A DNA stretch of 64,000 nucleotides from Novosphingobium fuchskuhlense. GTDB lineage: Bacteria; Pseudomonadota; Alphaproteobacteria; Sphingomonadales; Sphingomonadaceae. A program made the position numbers and the translations under genes. The DNA is taken from assembly GCF_001519075.1 (NCBI RefSeq), contig NZ_KQ954245.1, forward strand, positions 372,001-436,000. Direction: 5' to 3'. The notes under the pieces were generated by a model. That model ran no database searches. It was given only the letters and a program-made list of their open reading frames with translations, and had not been told where the DNA came from. Positions 57,637-64,000 of this stretch are shown in pieces (position 1 is the stretch's first letter; each line of letters opens with the position of its first letter).

Positions 57637-59505
57637 ATGCCGGTCTATCGTTCCAGAACAACCACCCATGGCCGCAACATGGCGGGCGCGCGCGGGCTGT
57701 GGCGCGCCACGGGCATGAAGGACAGCGATTTCGGAAAGCCGATCATCGCTGTCGTCAACAGCTTCACCCAGTTCGTGCCGGGCCATGTACACCTCAAGGA
57801 CCTCGGCCAGCTTGTCGCGCGCGAGATCGAGGCGGCGGGCGGTGTTGCCAAGGAATTCAACACCATCGCGGTCGATGATGGCATCGCCATGGGCCATGAC
57901 GGGATGCTCTATTCGCTGCCCAGCCGCGACCTCATTGCCGACAGCGTCGAGTACATGGTCAACGCGCACTGCGCCGATGCCATGGTCTGCATCTCGAACT
58001 GCGACAAGATCACCCCGGGCATGCTGATGGCCGCGATGCGCATCAACATCCCCGTCGTGTTCGTCTCGGGCGGGCCGATGGAAGCGGGCAAGGTGCTCTT
58101 GAAGGGCAAGGAAGTCGCGCTCGACCTCGTCGACGCGATGGTCGCCGCAGCGGACGAGAAGTATACCGACGAGGAAGTCACCGCGATCGAGCGCTCGGCC
58201 TGCCCGACGTGCGGTTCGTGCTCGGGCATGTTCACCGCCAACTCGATGAACTGCCTCACCGAAGCGCTTGGCCTTTCGCTCCCCGGCAATGGCTCGGTGC
58301 TCGCCACCCATGCCGACCGCGAACGCCTGTTCCGCGAAGCGGGCCGCCTCTCGGTCGAGCTCTGCCGCCGCTACTACGAGCAGGACGATTCCAGCGTCCT
58401 CCCCCGCGAAGTCGCCAGCTTCAAGGCGTTCGAAAACGCGATGAGCCTCGATATCGCGATGGGCGGGTCCACCAACACCGTGCTCCACCTCCTCGCCGCC
58501 GCGCACGAAGCGGGCGTCGATTTCACCATGGCCGATATCGACCGCCTCTCGCGCCGCGTGCCGTGCCTGTCCAAGGTCGCCCCCGCCAAGTCCGATGTCC
58601 ACATGGAAGATGTCCACCGCGCGGGCGGGATCATGGCGATCCTCGGCGAACTGGAGCGGGCAGGGCTGCTCCACACCGATCTGCCCACCGTGCACAGCCC
58701 GACCATGGCCGATGCGATCAACAAGTGGGACATTTCCCGCAGCAATGATCCGGCGGTGCACGAATTCTACAAGGCTGCCCCTGGCGGCGTGCCGACGCAG
58801 GTCGCCTTCAGCCAGTCGCGCCGCTGGAAGGAGCTCGATCTCGACCGCGAGACTGGCGTGATCCGCTCCGCCGAGCATGCCTTCAGCAAGGATGGCGGCC
58901 TTGCCGTCCTTTTCGGCAATCTCGCCAAGGACGGCTGCATCGTGAAGACGGCGGGCGTTGACGAGAAGATCCTCAAGTTTAGCGGTCCCGCCAAGGTCTA
59001 TGAAAGCCAGGACGCTGCCGTGACCGCGATCCTCACTGGCCAGGTCGAGGCGGGTGATGTGGTGCTGATCCGCTACGAAGGCCCGCGCGGCGGCCCGGGC
59101 ATGCAGGAAATGCTCTATCCCACCAGCTACCTCAAGTCGAAGGGCCTTGGCGCTGCCTGCGCGCTTGTCACTGACGGGCGTTTCTCGGGTGGCACTTCTG
59201 GCCTTTCGATCGGCCACTGTTCGCCCGAAGCGGCGGAAGGCGGCACGATCGGCCTCGTTGAGACCGGCGACCGCATCGAGATCGACATTCCCGCTCGTTC
59301 GATCCACCTCGCCGTGGATGACGCGACGCTCGCCGAGCGCCGCAAGGCGGCGGAAGCGCGCGGATGGCAGCCCGTGAAGCCGCGGCCGCGCAAGGTCAGT
59401 CTCGCGCTGCAGGCTTATGCGCTGATGACCACCAGCGCCGCGCGCGGCGCGGTTCGTGATCTCTCGGGCATCTTCCGCCGTAACGGCGCGCAGGATGAAG
59501 GCTGA
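57637..59505 (+). CDS. ilvD: Dihydroxy-acid dehydratase
   Basis: Penultimate enzyme of valine and isoleucine synthesis, an Fe-S dehydratase of 622 residues. It has [14 protein letters not shown], then the cluster cysteines S-N-C-D-K-I-T-P-G and [16 protein letters not shown], and a C-terminal [12 protein letters not shown] 57637 gives M-P-V-Y-R-S-R and has an AAGAGAG site 7 bases ahead; ATG 57631 is equally in frame. Confidence 0.96.
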   Translation: MPVYRSRTTTHGRNMAGARGLWRATGMKDSDFGKPIIAVVNSFTQFVPGHVHLKDLGQLVAREIEAAGGVAKEFNTIAVDDGIAMGHDGMLYSLPSRDLIADSVEYMVNAHCADAMVCISNCDKITPGMLMAAMRINIPVVFVSGGPMEAGKVLLKGKEVALDLVDAMVAAADEKYTDEEVTAIERSACPTCGSCSGMFTANSMNCLTEALGLSLPGNGSVLATHADRERLFREAGRLSVELCRRYYEQDDSSVLPREVASFKAFENAMSLDIAMGGSTNTVLHLLAAAHEAGVDFTMADIDRLSRRVPCLSKVAPAKSDVHMEDVHRAGGIMAILGELERAGLLHTDLPTVHSPTMADAINKWDISRSNDPAVHEFYKAAPGGVPTQVAFSQSRRWKELDLDRETGVIRSAEHAFSKDGGLAVLFGNLAKDGCIVKTAGVDEKILKFSGPAKVYESQDAAVTAILTGQVEAGDVVLIRYEGPRGGPGMQEMLYPTSYLKSKGLGAACALVTDGRFSGGTSGLSIGHCSPEAAEGGTIGLVETGDRIEIDIPARSIHLAVDDATLAERRKAAEARGWQPVKPRPRKVSLALQAYALMTTSAARGAVRDLSGIFRRNGAQDEG

Positions 59506-60904
59506 CCGGGATCACATCCTCGGGCAGGTCCTTGACGTAGCCGCGATGCGCGCCGCCGAAGCGGCGCTCATCGATGGCGGCACACCTGCGCAAGCGCTGA
59601 TGGAAACGGCGGGCCGCGCGCTTGGAGAATGGGCGCGGCGGCTCGGGGCGGGGCGGCCGGTCACTGTGCTGTGCGGCCCCGGCAACAATGGTGGTGACGG
59701 TTACGTTGCGGCGCGCCATTTGATGGAGCACGGCGTCGCCGTTACGGTCATCGCCGCGCGCCAGCCGATGACGCCCGAAGCCACGGCGGCGCGCGCGCTC
59801 TTTGCGGGTGAAGTTGGGGCTCCGGGCGCATTCCCGCATGGCAGCCTATTGCTCGATTGCCTGTTCGGCAGCGGCCTCTCGCGGCCCCTGCCGGATGACG
59901 TTTTCTTCCTCCTCACCGGCCTTGCCGAGCGCCACACCCTGCGCATCGCTGCGGATCTCCCCAGCGGCATAGAGGCCGACAGTGGTGCGGTGCTCAATCC
60001 CGGCCTCCCGGCCTGTGACGTAACGGTTGCGCTGGGTGCCTGGAAGCATGCTCACTTTGCCATGCCCGCCGCGCCGCTTATGGGGGCGTTGCGGCTTGTC
60101 GATATCGGGGTGGCGGCGGTGCCGGCGGCGGCGAGGGTGCTCGGCAAGCCCCGGATCGCCCCGCCTGCTCCTGATGCCCACAAGTACAAGCGCGGGCTCC
60201 TGGGCATCGTTGCCGGCGCCATGCCCGGTGCGGCCTTGCTTTCGGCAGAAGCCGCGCAACGCTCCGGTGCGGGCTATGTCAAGCTGCTGGCGCCCTCACG
60301 GCCCGAGGGCGTTCCCCCGTCGCTGGTCTGTGACGTTACGGACCTTGCCGCGCTCTCCGATCCGCGCATGGCAGCCATTCTCGTCGGCCCGGGACTGGGG
60401 CGCAGTGCTGATGCCGAAGCCCGTCTCGCTGCGGCGCTCGACGCCGACCGTCCCGTGGTGATCGATGCCGATGCGCTCGTGCTGCTTCGCCCCGAAAGCC
60501 CCGGCACTGCACCGCGCATCCTGACCCCGCACGAGGGCGAGATGGCTGCGCTCGAAGCCGCTTTTGGTCTCATCGCGACCGGCACCCGCCGCGCCCGCGC
60601 CGCGGCGCTGGCAGAGGCCGCGCAGGCCATCGTCCTCCTCAAGGGGCCCGACAGCCTGATCGCCGCCCCCGGGGGTGACGTCATCGTCAGCCCCCGTGCC
60701 TCAGCCTGGCTCTCGGTTGCCGGCAGCGGCGATGTTCTCGCCGGGATCATTGCCAGCCGCCTTGCCGTCCACGGTGATGCATTTCTCGCAGCGCACGAGG
60801 GCCTGTGGCTCCACGGCGAGGCTGCGAGGCGCTGCGGCCCCGCCTTTACGGCCGGAGACCTTGCGGCCGCTACTGGTTATGCCCTAAGCGCCGCGCTCCC
60901 ATGA
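59495..60904 (+). CDS. nnr: Bifunctional NAD(P)H-hydrate epimerase / ADP-dependent NAD(P)H-hydrate dehydratase
   Basis: Repairs damaged NADHX and NADPHX. 469 residues. The N-terminal YjeF-type epimerase domain has M-E-T-A-G-R-A and [15 protein letters not shown]. The C-terminal ribokinase-like dehydratase domain has [26 protein letters not shown] and [12 protein letters not shown]. It starts 11 bases inside the end of ilvD and overlaps the next gene by 4 bases. Confidence 0.95.
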   Translation: MKADRDHILGQVLDVAAMRAAEAALIDGGTPAQALMETAGRALGEWARRLGAGRPVTVLCGPGNNGGDGYVAARHLMEHGVAVTVIAARQPMTPEATAARALFAGEVGAPGAFPHGSLLLDCLFGSGLSRPLPDDVFFLLTGLAERHTLRIAADLPSGIEADSGAVLNPGLPACDVTVALGAWKHAHFAMPAAPLMGALRLVDIGVAAVPAAARVLGKPRIAPPAPDAHKYKRGLLGIVAGAMPGAALLSAEAAQRSGAGYVKLLAPSRPEGVPPSLVCDVTDLAALSDPRMAAILVGPGLGRSADAEARLAAALDADRPVVIDADALVLLRPESPGTAPRILTPHEGEMAALEAAFGLIATGTRRARAAALAEAAQAIVLLKGPDSLIAAPGGDVIVSPRASAWLSVAGSGDVLAGIIASRLAVHGDAFLAAHEGLWLHGEAARRCGPAFTAGDLAAATGYALSAALP

Positions 60905-62106
60905 GTAACCCCGGCCTTATCATCCGCGTCGCCGCCAAGGGCGAAGGCCAGACCGCAGACGGTCGCTACGTAACGCTCGCGGCACCTGGTGACGTCCTCG
61001 AACCCGACGGTACGCTGACGCCCGGACCAGACCACGCGGCGCCGTCATGCCGCCACTTTCCCGCGTGCGGCGGCTGCCAGCTCCAGCACCTTTCGGACAG
61101 CGCGCTCGCGGCCTATGTCGCTGGCCGTGTCGAAGGTGCCGCGCGCGGGCAGGGGCTTGACCCCGGTGACATTTCACCGCCGCATCTCTCGCCTCCCCAT
61201 ACCCGCCGCCGCGCAACGCTCCATGCGCAGGCCATCGGCAAGCGGATTGTCCTCGGCTTTCGCGAGCAAGGCTCGCACAAGATCGTGGACCTCAAGGAAT
61301 GCCCGGTTCTGGCTGATGACCTCGCGGCGTTGATCGGCCCCTTGCGGCGGCTGCTCGAAACGCGCGTCAATCGCAGCCTTTCAGTCGATATTGCGCTCAC
61401 CCTGGCAGATCAGGGCCCGACTGCGGATCTGGTCGGCCTGAAGATGGAAGGCCTCGCGCAGACCGAAGCCCTGCTCGATTTCGCGCGCGACAATGGCGTC
61501 GCCCGGCTCACGCTCGATCAGGGTGATGGGCCCGAGACGGTGTGGGAGCCGGATCCCGTTACCGTAACGCTCGGTGGCGTCCCGGTCGGCCTGCCGCCAG
61601 GGGCATTTCTGCAGGCGACGGGCGATGGCGAGGAAGCGCTGATTTCTGCCGCGCGCGAATGGCTTGCGGGCGCGCCGACCGTGGCCGACCTTTTCTCAGG
61701 CCTCGGAACATTTGCCTTTGCACTGGCAGGGCCGGGCACCAGGGTCCTCGCGGTAGAGGCCGCGCGCGATGCCCATCTGGCCTGTCAGGCTGCGGCCCGC
61801 ATGCATGGCCGCCCGGTTCATGCCGTCCACCGTGACCTGTTCCGAAATCCGCTGCAGAAGGCCGAGCTGGACCGGTTTGCCGCGGTCTTGCTCGACCCGC
61901 CCCGCGCCGGTGCGCGCGAACAGGTCCTGCACCTCGCGCAATCCGTCGTCCCGCGCGTGGTCTACATCAGCTGTAACCCGGCCAGTTGGGCCAAGGATGC
62001 CATGACGCTCATCGAAGCGGGCTACAGGCTCGCCGGGCTTGTTCCGGTGGGTCAGTTCCGCTGGTCCACCCACGTCGAGCTGGCGAGCCTGTTCGTCAGG
62101 CCGTGA
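60901..62106 (+). CDS. RumA/TrmA-type RNA uridine-5-methyltransferase
   Basis: 401-residue SAM-dependent RNA m5U methyltransferase. An Fe-S site C-R-H-F-P-A-C-G-G-C plus a fourth Cys in K-E-C-P-V-L is typical of RlmD-like enzymes. The TRAM domain is short or absent. The catalytic domain has A-D-L-F-S-G-L-G-T-F-A, D-P-P-R-A-G-A-R-E-Q and I-S-C-N-P-A-S (nucleophile Cys). It probably modifies 23S rRNA. The start ATG overlaps the preceding stop; the end overlaps the convergent MAPEG gene by 11 bases. Confidence 0.93.
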   Translation: MSNPGLIIRVAAKGEGQTADGRYVTLAAPGDVLEPDGTLTPGPDHAAPSCRHFPACGGCQLQHLSDSALAAYVAGRVEGAARGQGLDPGDISPPHLSPPHTRRRATLHAQAIGKRIVLGFREQGSHKIVDLKECPVLADDLAALIGPLRRLLETRVNRSLSVDIALTLADQGPTADLVGLKMEGLAQTEALLDFARDNGVARLTLDQGDGPETVWEPDPVTVTLGGVPVGLPPGAFLQATGDGEEALISAAREWLAGAPTVADLFSGLGTFAFALAGPGTRVLAVEAARDAHLACQAAARMHGRPVHAVHRDLFRNPLQKAELDRFAAVLLDPPRAGAREQVLHLAQSVVPRVVYISCNPASWAKDAMTLIEAGYRLAGLVPVGQFRWSTHVELASLFVRP

Positions 62107-62536
62107 AAACCGCCATTGCGGCGTGCAGCACAAGCGCCATCAGCGCGACGCTCGACAAGGCAAACAGCGCAAAGCGCGGTGCGACCTTGTTCACGGTCGA
62201 CTGGAAGATCGAGTGCACCACCCGCAAGGCCACATAGGCCCACGCGATCATCAGGTTCACACCTTGGCCCTGGCCAACAAGCGCCAGAACAATCGCCACT
62301 GCATAAAACACCGTAGGTGCCTCATGCAAGTGATTGTAGTTATGTGCTTTCCATTGAATCTTGGGGTCGATCAGGCCTTCGAGCTTCGCGCCGGTCCAAC
62401 CCACGTCGGCGTTCGGATCATCGGACTTGGGCAGCGCGGTGATCGCCGGGATGCGGGTTGCATACATCCATAGCCACATCACCATCGTCCACGCCGCCAG
62501 CGCTACCACCGGCTTCAGAATTTCCATTCCCGTCAT
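62096..62536 (-). CDS. MAPEG-family membrane protein
   Basis: 146-residue integral membrane protein with four hydrophobic helices. The W-K-A-H-N-Y-N-H-L-H-E-A-P-T-V-F-Y motif and A-Y-V-A-L-R-V-V-H are MAPEG signatures; eukaryotic members handle eicosanoids and glutathione, while the bacterial role is not known. ATG 62536 has a GGGGGA site; an ATG 9 bases inside is also possible. Confidence 0.88.
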   Translation of the reverse strand: MTGMEILKPVVALAAWTMVMWLWMYATRIPAITALPKSDDPNADVGWTGAKLEGLIDPKIQWKAHNYNHLHEAPTVFYAVAIVLALVGQGQGVNLMIAWAYVALRVVHSIFQSTVNKVAPRFALFALSSVALMALVLHAAMAVFTA

Positions 62537-62610
62537 CGCGGTCCCCCGTCGTTCTTGTTGTCCGGGGGCAAGGGGTGGACAGCCGATGGTCGATTGTCAA
62601 TTGCAACCTA

Positions 62611-63621
62611 TCAGCTCTGCACGATCACCTTTGCGAACGCCGCCGGGTCGACATTGCCACCCGAGAGGATGACGGCCGTCCGCCCATCGTACGGCACCTT
62701 GCCTGCCAGCACAGCCGCCAGCGCCGCCGCACCGCCGGGCTCGACCACCAGGCGCAGCTTGCGGAAGGCGTGGATCTGGGCCGCACGGACTTCGGCCTCG
62801 CTCACCGCCACGCCGCGCATGCCGCGTGACGTCATGACGGCAAAGTTGATCGGGTAGGTCGCCATCGTCTGCAGCGCATCGCAGGCCGTGGCTGGCGGCG
62901 AGGCGCCGACACCGACGATGGCGCCGCCTGCCAGGCTGCGGGTGACGTCATCCCAGCCTTCAGGCTCCACCGGCACGATCTCGGCGTCCGGACAGGCCAG
63001 CGCCAACCCCGAGGCGAGCCCGCCGCCACCGCATGGCGCCACGATCCGCGTCGGCGGCCCGCCGGCAAAGCAATCCATCTGGCTCGCCAGTTCCACCCCC
63101 GTGCTGCCCTGACCTTCTATCACCCAGGGATCGCCATAGGCGTGGACCAGAACCGAGCCCTGCGCTGCGCATATCTCCGCCGCGATCGCGTCGCGCGACT
63201 GCGTCAGGCGTTCGTAGAGCACGACTTGCGCGCCGAGCCGCCGCGTTTCCGAAAGTTTCACCTCCGGCGCGTCCGCCGGCATCACGATGGTCGCCGAGAT
63301 CCCCAGCCGGCGCGCCGCCCAGGCGACACCCTGCGCATGGTTGCCGCTGGATACCGCGACAACGCCGCGCGCGCGTTCCTCCTCGGTCAGTTCCGTGAGC
63401 CGGTGCCAGGCGCCGCGGATCTTGAACGCACCCATCGGCTGCAGGCATTCCGCCTTGCACCAGACAGTACCGCCTTCGGGCAATTCCAGCGCCAGCAGCG
63501 GGGTATGCGGCACCAGCGCGCTTACTTTGGCGGCGGCGCGCAGAACGCCCTTCCGGGTTGGGGCGCGCGTCGCTTCGCGGGCCGATGGGGCAGGGCTCAA
63601 TTGGGGACTTGGGTTTGTCAT
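62611..63621 (-). CDS. PLP-dependent threonine/serine dehydratase-like enzyme
   Basis: 336-residue fold-type II PLP enzyme. The PLP lysine is in M-G-A-F-K-I-R-G-A, with S-S-G-N-H-A-Q-G-V-A and the phosphate loop C-G-G-G-G-L-A-S-G. There is no C-terminal ACT regulatory domain, so it resembles catabolic threonine dehydratase or a serine racemase/hydroxyaspartate-type enzyme rather than IlvA. The start ATG 63621 follows an AAGGGG site; an upstream in-frame start exists at 63660. Confidence 0.9.
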   Translation of the reverse strand: MTNPSPQLSPAPSAREATRAPTRKGVLRAAAKVSALVPHTPLLALELPEGGTVWCKAECLQPMGAFKIRGAWHRLTELTEEERARGVVAVSSGNHAQGVAWAARRLGISATIVMPADAPEVKLSETRRLGAQVVLYERLTQSRDAIAAEICAAQGSVLVHAYGDPWVIEGQGSTGVELASQMDCFAGGPPTRIVAPCGGGGLASGLALACPDAEIVPVEPEGWDDVTRSLAGGAIVGVGASPPATACDALQTMATYPINFAVMTSRGMRGVAVSEAEVRAAQIHAFRKLRLVVEPGGAAALAAVLAGKVPYDGRTAVILSGGNVDPAAFAKVIVQS

Positions 63622-63692
63622 CCCCTTACCGTAAAGGCACCGCTTTCGAAGCGCCAGCACACGCTGCGCCGTTCCGGTTTGGAGTTTCCCCT

Positions 63693-64000
63693 ATGGCCAA
63701 GGTCCTTGTCATCGGCGCAGGCGGCGTCGGCTCGGTTGCCGTTCACAAGATGGCGATGAACCCCGATATCTTCAGCGAAGTCGTGCTCGCCAGCCGCACC
63801 CTTTCGAAGTGCGAGGCGATTGCGGCCTCGGTGAAGCAGCGGACTGGCCGTGATGTGGCGACTTATGCCCTTGACGCCGACGATGTCGACGCGACCACCG
63901 CGCTGCTGAACGAACTGCGCCCCGCGCTCGTCGTCAATCTTGCGCTGCCCTATCAGGATCTCAACATCATGGAGGCCTGCCTCGCTGCCGGGGTCAACTA
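63693..64000 (+). CDS. Saccharopine dehydrogenase-family / carboxynorspermidine synthase-like protein (partial)
   Basis: The first 102 residues of a gene cut by the right edge. M-A-K-V-L-V-I-G-A-G-G-V-G-S-V is a Rossmann NAD(P)-binding start, followed by V-V-L-A-S-R-T-L-S-K-C and V-V-N-L-A-L-P-Y-Q-D-L-N-I-M-E-A-C. This resembles carboxynorspermidine synthase, which makes carboxynorspermidine or carboxyspermidine in the alternative polyamine route. A GGAG site precedes the ATG. The rest of the gene, and any decarboxylase partner, lie outside the window. Confidence 0.85.
   Translation, partial: MAKVLVIGAGGVGSVAVHKMAMNPDIFSEVVLASRTLSKCEAIAASVKQRTGRDVATYALDADDVDATTALLNELRPALVVNLALPYQDLNIMEACLAAGVN

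Overview
This 64 kb window is chromosomal DNA from a high-GC alphaproteobacterium. The best guess is the order Sphingomonadales, with a Novosphingobium-like flavour. That rests on protein resemblance and gene neighbourhoods (an sdhC-sdhD-sdhA block, a bamD/recN/ligA region, a fused-type KorA/KorB pair, a carboxynorspermidine synthase-like gene); no rRNA is present to confirm it. Coding density is very high and many genes overlap by 1-23 bases. I see no transposase, integrase, phage gene, CRISPR array, tRNA or rRNA. Most of the window is core genome.

Layout. 1-1.5 kb: an H-NOX nitric-oxide sensor gene followed by a GAF-GGDEF cyclase gene that runs off the left edge. 1.8-5.3 kb: the peroxide-reducing pair ahpC and ahpF, a cysteine-free MarR regulator and a periplasmic cytochrome c. 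5.3-6.0 kb: a gene-free stretch with small repeats. 6-8.6 kb: a sugar permease, an Rrf2 regulator and bamD. 8.7-10.6 kb (minus): a glycosyltransferase and an LpxH-like phosphoesterase. 10.8-16 kb: recN, an acetyltransferase, ligA, a small secreted protein and a CinA-like protein. 16-18.5 kb (minus): an SDR, a subclass B3 metallo-beta-lactamase and prmA, all overlapping. 18.7-21.8 kb: sdhC, sdhD, sdhA and a cupin, with no sdhB. 22-25.3 kb: secreted proteins and peptidases. 25.4-28.6 kb: guaB, an RsmB-type methyltransferase and a TPR protein. 28.6-30 kb (minus): an esterase and rppH. 30.3-33.2 kb: korA and korB. 33.3-35.3 kb: a photolyase, a decayed cyclopropane-fatty-acid-synthase remnant and a PilZ protein. 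35.4-37.7 kb (minus): purF and an SDR. 37.8-44 kb: lolC-type permease, lolD, glutathione peroxidase and dnaE. 44-46.7 kb: a four-gene run headed by an acyl-CoA ligase. 46.6-51 kb: a radical SAM protein, a methyltransferase and a large secreted hydrolase. 51-54.2 kb (minus): a UDG-fold protein, a lytic transglycosylase and moaB. 54.3-62.1 kb (plus): ETF-ubiquinone oxidoreductase, ispE, an N-formylglutamate amidohydrolase-like protein, ilvD, a NAD(P)HX repair enzyme and an RNA uridine methyltransferase. 62.1-64 kb: a MAPEG protein, a threonine dehydratase-like enzyme and the start of a saccharopine-dehydrogenase-family gene.

Functional themes are oxidative and nitrosative stress (H-NOX, AhpCF, glutathione peroxidase, photolyase), envelope biogenesis (BamD, LolCD, transglycosylase), replication and repair (RecN, LigA, DnaE) and central metabolism (SDH, KorAB, GuaB, PurF, IlvD). 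I did not find a clearly new multi-gene system. The points most worth a second look are the cyclopropane-synthase remnant beside the photolyase, the complete-site B3 metallo-beta-lactamase, korAB without an adjacent ferredoxin, the apparently degenerate UDG-fold and CinA-like proteins, and sdhCDA without sdhB.
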